A stretch of 18,686 nucleotides of DNA from Gammaproteobacteria bacterium (GCA_003514305.1 DORE01000122.1:1-18686), one strand, 5' to 3'; numbered from the stretch's first letter, positions 1 to 7,948 are shown. Made by a program: numbers and translations. Notes: generated from the letters alone by a model not told the origin.

Positions 1-1233
1 GAGGGTCGTGTTGTAGATGCCCTTGGTAAGCCCATAGACGGCAAAGGTCCAGTAGAGGCGAAACTGACAGACGCGGTTGAAAAAGTAGCACCTGGCGTAA
101 TCGCCAGGCAGTCAGTTTCCCAGCCGGTACAGACAGGCCTAAAGTCAATCGACTCCATGACGCCAGTTGGCCGCGGGCAGCGCGAGCTGATAATTGGCGA
201 TAGAGAGGTAGGCAAGACAGCCGTTGCCATTGACACCATCATCAACCAAAAAGGTAAAGGCGTTAAGTGCATTTATGTGGCGGTTGGACAAAAGGCCTCA
301 TCTATCGCGAGTGTTGTGCAGAAACTCGACGAACACAACGCGATGGAATACACCATCGTCGTTGCGGCTTCCGCCTCTGACCCAGCTTCCATGCAGTTTA
401 TAGCGCCGTATTCCGGCAGTACGATGGGTGAATACTATCGAGACCGCGGTGAAGATGCATTAATTGTATTCGACGATCTGACAAAGCAGGCTATAGCCTA
501 CCGCCAGATTGCGCTACTTCTTCGTCGGCCGCCCGGCCGAGAGGCTTACCCCGGTGATGTGTTCTACCTTCACTCTCGACTGCTGGAGCGCGCATCTCGG
601 GTTAGCGCAGACTATGTCGAAAAGTTTACTAACGGTGAGGTGAAGGGCAAGACTGGATCACTCACCGCGCTACCGATTATTGAGACGCAGGCAGGGGACG
701 TATCAGCATTTGTTCCCACCAACGTTATTTCGATCACCGATGGTCAAATCTTCCTCGAGACAGATCTTTTTAATTCAGGCATTCGCCCAGCAATGAATCC
801 AGGTATCTCGGTTTCGCGAGTAGGTGGTGCGGCACAGACCAAGATTATAAAGAAACTCGGTGGCGGCATCCGTATTGCCTTGGCTCAATATCGCGAACTT
901 GCTGCATTTGCTGCGTTTGCCTCTGATCTGGATGATGCGACTCGCTCACAACTAGAGCATGGTCAGCGCGTCACTGAGTTGATGAAACAGAAACAATACT
1001 CACCCTTGTCAATTGCGGAGATGGCTATTTCAATCTATGCGGCCAACGAGGGGCATTTGGAAGATATCGAACTGAAAAAGGTGCTTGATTTTGAGGCGGC
1101 GTTGTTGAGTTATATGAACAGTGAGCACGGCGACCTGTTGAGTAGCATCAATGAGTCTGGCGACTGGGATGACGAGATTGAGGCACAATTCAAGGCTGGG
1201 ATTGAAAAGTTCAAGGAAACTCAGACCTGGTAA
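1..1233 (+). CDS. atpA: ATP synthase F1 subunit alpha, 5' end missing
   Basis: Non-catalytic nucleotide-binding subunit of the F1 head; with beta it forms the alpha3beta3 ring that makes ATP on the cytoplasmic face of the inner membrane. The frame is open from base 1 and shows 410 residues, about 100 fewer than the usual ~513, so the N-terminal beta-barrel domain and the start lie outside the window. Visible landmarks are PVGRGQRELIIGDR, the P-loop GDREVGKT, the DALIVFDDLTKQA strand, the RRPPGREAYPGDVFYLHSRL block and the SGIRPAMNPGISVSRVGGAA signature. The P-loop reads E-V where most bacterial alpha subunits have Q-T or Q-I (see findings). It heads the visible part of the atp operon, 63 bp before atpG. 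Identity is secure from end-to-end similarity to the family as I know it. Confidence 0.98.
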   Translation, partial: EGRVVDALGKPIDGKGPVEAKLTDAVEKVAPGVIARQSVSQPVQTGLKSIDSMTPVGRGQRELIIGDREVGKTAVAIDTIINQKGKGVKCIYVAVGQKASSIASVVQKLDEHNAMEYTIVVAASASDPASMQFIAPYSGSTMGEYYRDRGEDALIVFDDLTKQAIAYRQIALLLRRPPGREAYPGDVFYLHSRLLERASRVSADYVEKFTNGEVKGKTGSLTALPIIETQAGDVSAFVPTNVISITDGQIFLETDLFNSGIRPAMNPGISVSRVGGAAQTKIIKKLGGGIRIALAQYRELAAFAAFASDLDDATRSQLEHGQRVTELMKQKQYSPLSIAEMAISIYAANEGHLEDIELKKVLDFEAALLSYMNSEHGDLLSSINESGDWDDEIEAQFKAGIEKFKETQTW

Positions 1234-1296
1234 ATGGTCTGGCCCGATAACTAACACATGCAGCCAATCATAGACGCGACAAGGTAATTCAGACAC

Positions 1297-2157
1297 ATGG
1301 CCGGTGGTAAAGAAATACGCAACAAGATCTCGAGCATCAAGAACACTCAAAAGATCACCAAGGCGATGGAGATGGTCTCTGCAAGTAAGATGCGTAAGGC
1401 CCAGGATGCCATGCAATTGGGCAAGCCATATGCGCATCGTATTCGAGCTGTCATAAGCCACATCGCAAGCGCCAAGCCAGAGTATAAGCACGCCTATTTA
1501 AATACCCGCGATCTGAAGCGAGTAGGTTACATCGTGGTGTCAACGGATAGAGGTCTATGCGGTGGTTTAAATATAAATGCCTTTAAGACAGTAGTGGCGT
1601 CGATGAAGGAATTTGCCGATGCTGGGATCAATATCGACATTGCAACTATTGGCGGTCGAGCTGCGACCTTTTTTAAAAGCTATGGCGGAAATGTAGTTGC
1701 GTCGGTCAGAGACATGGGCGAATCACCTGAGCTGGCGGATGTTATAGGTTCTGTTCGAGTGTTGTTGGACAAGTTCGACAAAGAAGAAATTGATCGGCTG
1801 ATGCTAGTAAGCAATGATTTTGTAAATACCATGACTCATCAACCGACTGTTCAGCAACTTTTGCCGTTGCTGCCTTCTGACGAAGACGACTTGCAGCATC
1901 ATTGGGACTATCTCTACGAGCCTGATGCCAAAGAACTGCTAGACGGGTTGATGCTGCGATATATCGAGTCGCAGGTTTTTCAAGCTGTGGTCGAGAACAA
2001 CGCTTGCGAACAGGCAGCCAGAATGCTGGCCATGAAAAATGCATCTGATAATGCTGGGGATCTCATTGAAGAGCTCGGCCTGGTTTACAACAAGGCGCGA
2101 CAGGCGGCGATTACCCAAGAGTTATCGGAAATTGCGGGCGGCGCTGCTGCTGTCTGA
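1297..2157 (+). CDS. atpG: ATP synthase F1 subunit gamma
   Basis: Central rotor shaft of F1, which couples proton flow through Fo to catalysis in the alpha3beta3 ring. The 286-residue length matches the usual ~287. The N-terminal helix has the family pattern KEIRNKISSIKNTQKITKAM followed by EMVSASKMRKAQ. The central fold has the STDRGLCGGLN motif, and the C-terminal helix contains MLAMKNASDNAGDLIEEL and YNKARQAAITQEL, which inserts into the ring. The ATG at 1297 fits the conserved N-terminus; the nearest purine-rich site, AAGG at 1281-1284, is 12 bases upstream, longer than ideal. It lies 63 bp after atpA and 104 bp before atpD, so it should be cotranscribed with both. Confidence 0.98.
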   Translation: MAGGKEIRNKISSIKNTQKITKAMEMVSASKMRKAQDAMQLGKPYAHRIRAVISHIASAKPEYKHAYLNTRDLKRVGYIVVSTDRGLCGGLNINAFKTVVASMKEFADAGINIDIATIGGRAATFFKSYGGNVVASVRDMGESPELADVIGSVRVLLDKFDKEEIDRLMLVSNDFVNTMTHQPTVQQLLPLLPSDEDDLQHHWDYLYEPDAKELLDGLMLRYIESQVFQAVVENNACEQAARMLAMKNASDNAGDLIEELGLVYNKARQAAITQELSEIAGGAAAV

Positions 2158-2168
2158 GAGTGAATGTG

Positions 2169-2193
2169 CGTTTCACGTTGACACTATGAAACG
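2169..2193 (+). repeat. 7-bp inverted repeat in the atpG-atpD gap
   Basis: CGTTTCA at 2169-2175 is an exact reverse complement of TGAAACG at 2187-2193, leaving an 11-base loop. No T-run follows, so it is not an intrinsic terminator. In the mRNA it could be a weak stem affecting processing or stability between gamma and beta. It could also be chance, given the short arms. Confidence 0.3.
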
Positions 2194-2261
2194 TAAATAA
2201 TGAACCTAACTACGAGATTGAACTGGCTGAAGTAACGGCCATACTGAAAGAGGAACCGAAC

Positions 2262-3653
2262 ATGAGTAGCGGTCGCATCGTACAAATCATTGGCGCGGTT
2301 ATCGACGTAGAATTCGCGCGTGATGACGTGCCTCAGGTATACGACGCCCTGACTGTCGACGACAGAGATATCACGCTTGAAGTGCAGCAGCAGTTGGGTG
2401 ACGGTGTTGTGCGCACTATCGCTTTGGGCAGCACGGAGGGCTTGAGCCGGGGACTCAGCGTGCAGGATACGGGCGCGCCTGTGTCGGTGCCGGTCGGAAC
2501 GGAGACTCTTGGACGAATCATGGACGTTCTTGGCCGACCAATCGATGAGCGTGGAGATATTGGTGAGCAAGAACGGATGCCTATCCATCGCAAAGCGCCC
2601 ACTTACGAAGAGCTTTCCAGCACCAACGAACTGTTGGAAACCGGTATCAAAGTAATCGATCTGGTTTGCCCTTTCGCGAAGGGAGGCAAAGTAGGCCTGT
2701 TTGGCGGGGCGGGCGTTGGCAAGACTGTAAACATGATGGAGCTGATTAATAACATCGCGACCGAGCACTCAGGGTTATCGGTATTTGCTGGCGTTGGCGA
2801 GCGAACGCGGGAAGGTAACGACTTCTACCACGAAATGCAGGAGTCTGGTGTTATTGATCTGGAAGGCGAGTCCAAAGTGTCGATGGTTTATGGTCAGATG
2901 AATGAGCCGCCTGGCAACCGACTGCGCGTTGCTTTATCTGGTCTGACTATGGCCGAGAAGTTCCGTGATGAAGGTCGGGACGTGCTGCTATTTATCGATA
3001 ACATTTATCGATACACGTTGGCAGGCACTGAGGTATCTGCACTTCTTGGACGTATGCCGTCCGCGGTTGGCTATCAGCCGACCTTGGCCGAGGAAATGGG
3101 CGCCCTACAAGAGCGAATCACCTCAACCAAGGCAGGCTCGATTACCTCAATTCAGGCGGTCTACGTGCCTGCGGATGATCTGACTGACCCGTCTCCGGCG
3201 ACGACCTTTGCTCATCTTGATGCAAAGGTGGTGCTATCGAGGGAAATTGCATCCTTGGGTATCTATCCAGCGGTGGACCCGCTGGATTCCAGTTCTCGGC
3301 AGCTTGATCCGCTGGTCATTGGGCAAGAGCATTACAATATCGCTAACGGCGTGCAAACTGTGTTGCAGCGCTATAAAGAGCTGAAGGATATCATTGCTAT
3401 TCTGGGCATGGATGAATTATCAGACGAAGATAAGCAGACCGTGGCGCGTGCCCGCCGGATTTCCCAATTTCTTTCCCAGCCATTTACGGTGGCGGAAATT
3501 TTCACCAATGCACCTGGCAAATATGTGTCGCTCAAGGACACAATCGCTGGATTCAAAGGTATTCTCGATGGAGAGTACGACCATCTGCCAGAGCAGGCGT
3601 TTAGCATGGTCGGTTCAATTGATGAGGCCGTGGAAAAGGCGAAGACGCTTTAA
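2262..3653 (+). CDS. atpD: ATP synthase F1 subunit beta (catalytic)
   Basis: Catalytic subunit of F1 that binds ADP and Pi and makes ATP as gamma rotates. Its 463 residues compare with the usual ~460. The P-loop GGAGVGKT is at about residues 148-155. The catalytic glutamate region GVGERTREGNDFY, the Walker B LLFIDNIYRYT and the block ALLGRMPSAVGYQPTLAEEM are intact, as is VPADDLTDPSPATTFAHLDA. The C-terminal domain contains the DELSDEDKQTVARARRI helix-turn region related to the DELSEED segment, with S-D-E-D here. The ATG at 2262 has a good ribosome-binding site, AGAGGA at 2249-2254, seven bases upstream. It sits between atpG and atpC. Confidence 0.99.
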   Translation: MSSGRIVQIIGAVIDVEFARDDVPQVYDALTVDDRDITLEVQQQLGDGVVRTIALGSTEGLSRGLSVQDTGAPVSVPVGTETLGRIMDVLGRPIDERGDIGEQERMPIHRKAPTYEELSSTNELLETGIKVIDLVCPFAKGGKVGLFGGAGVGKTVNMMELINNIATEHSGLSVFAGVGERTREGNDFYHEMQESGVIDLEGESKVSMVYGQMNEPPGNRLRVALSGLTMAEKFRDEGRDVLLFIDNIYRYTLAGTEVSALLGRMPSAVGYQPTLAEEMGALQERITSTKAGSITSIQAVYVPADDLTDPSPATTFAHLDAKVVLSREIASLGIYPAVDPLDSSSRQLDPLVIGQEHYNIANGVQTVLQRYKELKDIIAILGMDELSDEDKQTVARARRISQFLSQPFTVAEIFTNAPGKYVSLKDTIAGFKGILDGEYDHLPEQAFSMVGSIDEAVEKAKTL

Positions 3654-3681
3654 TTACAGCGGCCAATCCTAGGGGTTTGCT

Positions 3682-3726
3682 ATGAAACAGGAAACGCACC
3701 GGCAGATACTAAGGACACGCCGATAG
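3682..3726 (+). other. Possible 14-codon mini-ORF (leader-like) before atpC
   Basis: The frame ATG at 3682 to TAG at 3724-3726 encodes MKQETHRQILRTRR. It has its own plausible ribosome-binding site, AGGGG at 3671-3675, six bases upstream. The stop codon overlaps the atpC ribosome-binding site, AGGAGG at 3725-3730. The second half carries several codons that are rare in E. coli (CGG, ATA, CTA, AGG, CGA). These features would suit translational coupling or attenuation of atpC. A short ATG-started frame in an 85-base gap is also expected fairly often by chance, so this is a candidate only. Confidence 0.25.
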
Positions 3727-3730
3727 GAGG
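3725..3730 (+). promoter_or_regulatory. Strong ribosome-binding site for atpC
   Basis: AGGAGG, a full-strength Shine-Dalgarno core, lies eight bases before the atpC ATG at 3739. It is the best such site in the operon and fixes the atpC start. Its first base pair-forming positions overlap the TAG stop of the mini-ORF at 3682-3726. Confidence 0.85.
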
Positions 3731-3738
3731 AAGTTTCT

Positions 3739-4161
3739 ATGGCAATGACAATGCATTGTGAAATCGTAAGCGCTGAGCAGAGCATATTTTCTGGTAGTGT
3801 TGAGATGGTGATTGCTGCTGGCACGCTGGGAGATCTGGGTGTTGCTCCGGGCCACGCTCCGTTATTGACTGCGCTGAGTCCTGGACCCGTTCGATTGATT
3901 ACGGATGGTGGTCACGAAGAGGTCTTTTACGTCTCTGGAGGTTACCTCGAGGTTCAGCGAAACACGGTTACTGTCTTGGCTGATGCCGCACAGCGCGCCG
4001 ATGCTGTTGACGAAGCGGCTGCGATTGAGGCTATACAAGATGCCGAGAAAGCTATGCAGGATGCCAGTGCGGAAATGGATTACGGTACTGCGGCTGCGCA
4101 ACTTGCGGAGGCTTCGGCTCAGCTCAGAGCCCTCCGCCAGCTGAAGAACAGGGCGCAGTAA
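3739..4161 (+). CDS. atpC: ATP synthase F1 subunit epsilon
   Basis: Small subunit bound to gamma and the c-ring; it completes the rotor and inhibits ATP hydrolysis through its C-terminal helices. The 140 residues match the family (~139). The N-terminal beta-sandwich spans about residues 1-85, with the typical LGDLGVAPGHAPLLTALSPG and VSGGYLEVQ motifs. The alanine- and glutamate-rich helical hairpin from about residue 90 ends in RALRQLKNR. It is the last gene of the atp operon: 85 bp after atpD and 29 bp before a strong terminator. Confidence 0.98.
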   Translation: MAMTMHCEIVSAEQSIFSGSVEMVIAAGTLGDLGVAPGHAPLLTALSPGPVRLITDGGHEEVFYVSGGYLEVQRNTVTVLADAAQRADAVDEAAAIEAIQDAEKAMQDASAEMDYGTAAAQLAEASAQLRALRQLKNRAQ

Positions 4162-4190
4162 TCTGCTTATGGCCAAATCTTAAGCAAAGA

Positions 4191-4218
4191 AAAGGTAGCT
4201 CGGGCTACCTTTTTTTTT
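4191..4218 (+). terminator. Intrinsic terminator of the atp operon
   Basis: AAAGGTAGC (4191-4199) pairs with GCTACCTTT (4204-4212) around a TCGG loop, and the stem runs into a nine-base T-run at 4210-4218. This is a textbook Rho-independent terminator placed 29 bp after the atpC stop. Because the upstream arm begins with A's that can pair with the T's, it may also work weakly in the other direction. Confidence 0.93.
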
Positions 4219-4273
4219 GTTAATCTAAGGCTATTACTGGTTTCAACACACAAGCTTCTACGTGGGTCTAGCT

Positions 4274-5647
4274 ATGGAAGTTGTCATTCTTGCTGCCGGC
4301 AACGGCACACGCATGCATTCCGCGTTACCCAAGGTCCTGCACCGACTTGGCGGTAGGCCCATGCTCCTGCATGTTTTGGAAACAGCAGCGTGCCTTGCTC
4401 CTGACTCTATTCACGTTGTAGTCGGTGTTGGTGCGGAGCAGGCCGTTGCTGTGGTCGAAGAAGCGTGCCCCCATCTGGGCATTAATTGGGTAACGCAAAA
4501 AGAGCAGTTGGGCACGGGACATGCTGTGCAGCAAGCATTGCCTTGCTTGCAGCAACGCACCTCGGACAATAAGGTGTTGATCCTTTTCGGCGATGTTCCT
4601 CTGATTACCTCCGCAACCCTTAAACAGGTGGTTGATCAGTGTACTCCAGAACAGATCTCTTTGTTGACTGCTAGGGCTAGTCTGCCCCAAGGCTTTGGCC
4701 GAATTATCCGGAATAGTGATGGAGACGTTTCGGCGATTATAGAGGAGCGCGACGCCAACTCGGAGCAAAAAGCCATAAATGAAATCAATAGCGGGATTAT
4801 GGCAATATCGGCGCTTAGGTTGCAGGCCTGGCTGGACGCCCTGGGTACGAATAATGATCAAGGTGAGTATTACCTGACTGACATTGTGGCAATGGCGCAT
4901 GCCGACGGGGTGCGTGTACGAGCTAAAATGGTAGGTGAGGAGGAAGTGATGGGGGTTAACAACAAGTCACAGCTGGCTTCACTGGAGAGACACTATCAAA
5001 TGCGTACAGCCAATAAACTTTTGGAGCAGGGCGTCACGCTTCTGGACCCGTCACGCCTGGATGTGCGCGGCGAAGTAGACTGTGGCCGCGATGTTGAGAT
5101 TGACGTGAACGTTGTGCTTGAAGGGCGCGTTAGTTTTGGCGATGGCGTGTCAGTGGGCGCCAATTGTGTCATCAAGGATTCGAAAATCGGGCCTGGTACT
5201 AAAATTCTTGCGGGTACCCAAATTGAGGGTGCTTATATCGGTCAAAACATCAGTATCGGACCAATGGCGCGTATTCGTTCGGGAACCGTGCTGAGCGATC
5301 GTTGCAAGATAGGTAACTTCGTTGAAACAAAAAATGCGGTGATAGGTGAGGGATCAAAAGCGAACCACCTCGCTTACATCGGAGATGCTGTTCTTGGCGA
5401 TGGCTGCAATATCGGAGCAGGTGTTGTGTTTTGCAACTACGATGGCGCCAACAAGCACCAGACAAAGCTTGGCGATAACGTCTTTGTGGGATCGAACAGT
5501 GTCCTAATTGCTCCTGTTACGCTTGAGGATAATGCTTTTGTTGCGGCGGGCTCCTCTGTTTCCAGCGATGTGCCTGAGGGTAGCCTTGCAGTTGCAAGGG
5601 TTAAGCAGCGCATCGTTCCGGACTGGAAACGGCCCAAGAAAAAGTAG
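4274..5647 (+). CDS. glmU: Bifunctional GlcNAc-1-P uridyltransferase / GlcN-1-P acetyltransferase
   Basis: Cytoplasmic enzyme that acetylates glucosamine-1-P and then couples it to UTP, giving UDP-GlcNAc for peptidoglycan and LPS. With the ATG at 4274 it has 457 residues, against 456 in E. coli. The N-terminal pyrophosphorylase domain shows the nucleotide-binding LAAGNGTRM, then LILFGDVPLIT, NEINSGIMA and GEYYLTDIV. The C-terminal half is a left-handed beta-helix of hexapeptide repeats. It includes SKANHLAYIGD, with the His expected to be the acetyltransferase base, and CNYDGANK. A GTG at 4262 gives four more residues, but the family normally begins just before VVILAAG; GGG at 4264-4266 is a weak site for the ATG. 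It follows the atp terminator, so it needs readthrough or its own promoter, which I could not identify. The neighbour glmS is not in the window. Confidence 0.97.
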   Translation: MEVVILAAGNGTRMHSALPKVLHRLGGRPMLLHVLETAACLAPDSIHVVVGVGAEQAVAVVEEACPHLGINWVTQKEQLGTGHAVQQALPCLQQRTSDNKVLILFGDVPLITSATLKQVVDQCTPEQISLLTARASLPQGFGRIIRNSDGDVSAIIEERDANSEQKAINEINSGIMAISALRLQAWLDALGTNNDQGEYYLTDIVAMAHADGVRVRAKMVGEEEVMGVNNKSQLASLERHYQMRTANKLLEQGVTLLDPSRLDVRGEVDCGRDVEIDVNVVLEGRVSFGDGVSVGANCVIKDSKIGPGTKILAGTQIEGAYIGQNISIGPMARIRSGTVLSDRCKIGNFVETKNAVIGEGSKANHLAYIGDAVLGDGCNIGAGVVFCNYDGANKHQTKLGDNVFVGSNSVLIAPVTLEDNAFVAAGSSVSSDVPEGSLAVARVKQRIVPDWKRPKKK

Positions 5648-5744
5648 GTCTGTCTTTCTCGAGGCGGCATATGTTCGATGTGTAAACTTGGTTGACCGCT
5701 TGTTGCCATTGGCAGACGCCGATCTACGTAGCTTGGGCGTGTCA

Positions 5745-6617
5745 TCAAGTATTATCTAAAGCCCGCAGCGCTTTCTGGCTTTTCTCCAGCCGTGTTAAGT
5801 GTTCTCCAAGCAGGGGCTTGCGGTGCAGTGCTACCCCGGTTGCCAGTACATCAATCACTACCAGATGAGCAATCCGAGAGGAAACGGGGGTTGCCGCCCG
5901 GAGATCCTCTTCGATATTGACCGTGATGGAGATTGAGCTCGCCTCGTTCAGTGGTGTGTTTTTGGGCGCTAGCCCGATTACTGTAGCGCCAGCTTCTCTG
6001 GCAAGGCTTACGCTCTCTAGCAGAGCCCTAGTCTGTCCCGATTGTGAAATGGCTACGATGACATCGCCTTTACCCAGTGAGATGGCTGACATATGCTGAA
6101 TATGTGGATCAGTGTAGGCGGCTGTTGATAGCTGTAGTCTGAAAAATTTGTGTTGAGCATCTGCCGCTACTGAACCGGAGGCGCCAAACCCATAAAACTC
6201 TACCCTTCTGGCGTTGCTGATCGTGTCGATCGCTCTTTGAAGCACTTCAGGGTCCAGCTCATCTTTGACTGTTAGCAGTGAGCCCACAGTAGTGTCGAAA
6301 ACCTTGTTTCGCAGGTCTTCAATGGTATCGCTGTCATCTACAGCGAACTGAGTGTAAACGCTACCTGAACCTAGTTGCTGTGCGAGACTCAATTTGAACG
6401 ATTGGAAGCCATCAAATCCAAGCGCACGGCAAAAGCGAATTACCGTGGGCTCGCTGACCAGCGCTCGAGAAGCCAGATCAACGATTCGCATAGAAATGAC
6501 TTCGTTGGTGTTGGACAGAATAAAGTCTGCCACTTTGGCTTCGGATTTCCTCAGGCTTGACCTGTTGTCGTTAATCCGGCGTATGAGATTAGGTGATTGC
6601 ACTGGGTGACTGTACAC
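5745..6617 (-). CDS. hexR: RpiR/MurR-family transcriptional regulator, HexR-like
   Basis: DNA-binding regulator with a sugar-phosphate-sensing SIS domain. HexR proteins bind 2-keto-3-deoxy-6-phosphogluconate and control central carbon genes. The N-terminal HTH domain (residues ~1-80) has LRKSEAKVADFIL and the recognition segment VSEPTVIRFCRALGFDG. The SIS domain (~125-260) has GFGASGSV at ~143-150 and SQSGQT at ~191-196. The block SRIAHLVVIDVLATG near residue 250 resembles HexR closely. The 290 residues match the family. The start is uncertain: GTG at 6617 or GTG at 6602, neither with a clear ribosome-binding site. It is convergent with glmU (97 bp gap) and divergent from the gene at 6681. 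HexR usually sits beside zwf, edd or glk; none is here. MurR or another sugar specificity cannot be excluded. Confidence 0.82.
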   Translation of the reverse strand: MYSHPVQSPNLIRRINDNRSSLRKSEAKVADFILSNTNEVISMRIVDLASRALVSEPTVIRFCRALGFDGFQSFKLSLAQQLGSGSVYTQFAVDDSDTIEDLRNKVFDTTVGSLLTVKDELDPEVLQRAIDTISNARRVEFYGFGASGSVAADAQHKFFRLQLSTAAYTDPHIQHMSAISLGKGDVIVAISQSGQTRALLESVSLAREAGATVIGLAPKNTPLNEASSISITVNIEEDLRAATPVSSRIAHLVVIDVLATGVALHRKPLLGEHLTRLEKSQKALRALDNT

Positions 6618-6680
6618 TGAGTCAGGTATTTAATAACGAGTCAATGCTACCCAATTAGGCCTTCGGGCGCACTTCTTTCC
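6618..6680. promoter_or_regulatory. Divergent intergenic region, likely promoters
   Basis: This 63-bp gap separates the HexR-like gene (minus) and the acyltransferase gene (plus), so promoters for both probably lie in or near it. An AT-rich core TATTTAATAA at 6627-6636 is the best candidate for a -10 region. On the minus strand, TTGGGT and TTGACT lie upstream of it, but neither has an ideal spacing. I saw no clear HexR-type TGTAAT/ATTACA palindrome. Confidence 0.35.
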
Positions 6681-7859
6681 ATGAACAACCAAGAACCTCT
6701 CTACACGGCCCATTTTTTGGAGTCTCTGTCACTGCTGGGCGCCAGCAAATGGAACGGACTTACAGGCACTGATAATCCGTTTACTCGCTATGAGTTCTTG
6801 TATGAACTTGAGAGGACAGGATGCACCAGCCGGGAGTCTGGATGGCAGCCGTTTCATTTGGCGCTCTATGAAGGCTGCACGGCCAGCCTGGCGGACGGGT
6901 CGCCGGTTGCGGTCATGCCGATGTATCTGAAAACTAACAGCTGGGGAGAATATGTTTTTGATTGGTCATGGGCTAACGCTTACCAAAGCCATGGTTATAA
7001 CTATTTCCCCAAATTGGTTACGGCGGCGCCTTTTACACCAAGCCATGGCCAAAGGATTTTTATCGCTGACAGTCATGACCGGGACGCGATTTTCGACGTG
7101 ATCGTCGAGAAGTTGACTGAAAAAGCATGTTCTCTAAAAGTTTCCTCGTGGCACGTCCTATTTCCGCAGCAGGAAGAGAGCACTACTCTCACGAGGTTGG
7201 GATTAAAGCAGAGAATCGCTACACAATTCCATTGGTACAACAGAGGCTATGAGTCATTCTCGCACTTTCTTGATAAGCTTAATTCCAGGAAGAGAAAATC
7301 TATTAAAAGAGAAAGGCGACAAGTTAAAGAACAAGGATTCCAATTCTCGATTACGGAAGGTTCTGCGGTTTCCGACCGCCAGTGGTCTGAGTTCTATCGC
7401 TTCTACCAATCCACCTACTTAGTTAGAGGTATGCAGGGCTATTTGAAAGAATCTTTTTTCAGGGCGCTCGCCCAATCCATGCCCGAACAGATTTTGATGG
7501 TAAACGTTAAGCTGGACGGAAAGAGTACGGCTGCAGCACTGTTTTTCAAAAACTCAGAGAAACTATTCGGCCGCTACTGGGGCTCTCTAGCAGACTATCA
7601 GTTTTTGCATTTTGAAACCTGTTATTATCAAGGCCAGGAATACGCTATCGCAAATGAGTTGCAATCTTTTGACTCTGGTGCTCAGGGAGAGCACAAGATA
7701 CAGAGAGGCTTCGAGCCTATCCTAACTTATTCTAATCACTGGATTGGCAATGATGGGTTCTCTTTGGCGATTGATCGATTTCTGCAAGAAGAGCGTGTCC
7801 ACATAGAGTCCTATCAAAATGAGGCAAGAAGCCTGTTGCCTTTTCGCCAAGAAGACTAG
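6681..7859 (+). CDS. FemAB-like / GNAT-superfamily N-acyltransferase (COG3146, DUF482 type)
   Basis: A 392-residue cytoplasmic protein of the FemAB-like family (PF04339), predicted from overall resemblance. Supporting segments are TRYEFLYELERTGCTSRESGWQP near the N-terminus, AVMPMYLKTNSWGEYVFDWSWANAY, and the basic stretch LNSRKRKSIKRERRQVKEQGF near residues 205-225. LYGRYWG-like FGRYWGSL, FETCYYQGQEYAI and GAQGEHKIQRGFEP follow in the C-terminal third. The fold is a duplicated GNAT; substrates of this family are not established, although related Fem proteins transfer amino acids to peptidoglycan precursors. The ATG at 6681 has no good ribosome-binding site but matches the usual N-terminus. 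It is divergent from the HexR-like gene and 89 bp before the serine hydrolase; whether they share a transcript is unclear. Confidence 0.85.
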   Translation: MNNQEPLYTAHFLESLSLLGASKWNGLTGTDNPFTRYEFLYELERTGCTSRESGWQPFHLALYEGCTASLADGSPVAVMPMYLKTNSWGEYVFDWSWANAYQSHGYNYFPKLVTAAPFTPSHGQRIFIADSHDRDAIFDVIVEKLTEKACSLKVSSWHVLFPQQEESTTLTRLGLKQRIATQFHWYNRGYESFSHFLDKLNSRKRKSIKRERRQVKEQGFQFSITEGSAVSDRQWSEFYRFYQSTYLVRGMQGYLKESFFRALAQSMPEQILMVNVKLDGKSTAAALFFKNSEKLFGRYWGSLADYQFLHFETCYYQGQEYAIANELQSFDSGAQGEHKIQRGFEPILTYSNHWIGNDGFSLAIDRFLQEERVHIESYQNEARSLLPFRQED

Positions 7860-7948
7860 CCGTCTTTGGCTTAGACTTTTTGCAGTGGCGTACCACCGAC
7901 TTTGAATAGAGCTAAAAAACGAAACACATGAAGCAAAAAGGAGTTAGC

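Noticed and set aside
1030..3607. Long antisense and alternate-frame open frames across atpA, atpG and atpD (for example 1030-1491 and 2184-2768 minus).
   Set aside because: They overlap highly conserved F1 genes, have no recognisable domains and show no independent start signals; they are shadows.
4262..4273. GTG at 4262 as glmU start.
   Set aside because: It adds only four residues, and the family's usual beginning fits the ATG at 4274 just as well; GTG remains possible.
7885..7896. GTGG-CGTA-CCAC inverted repeat upstream of the serine hydrolase as an operator.
   Set aside because: Four-base arms occur readily by chance, and no promoter of convincing spacing flanks it.
7928..7948. ATG at 7928 as start of the serine hydrolase.
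   Set aside because: ATG at 7949 has AAGGAG five bases upstream and yields a cleaner signal peptide; the upstream seven codons overlap that site.
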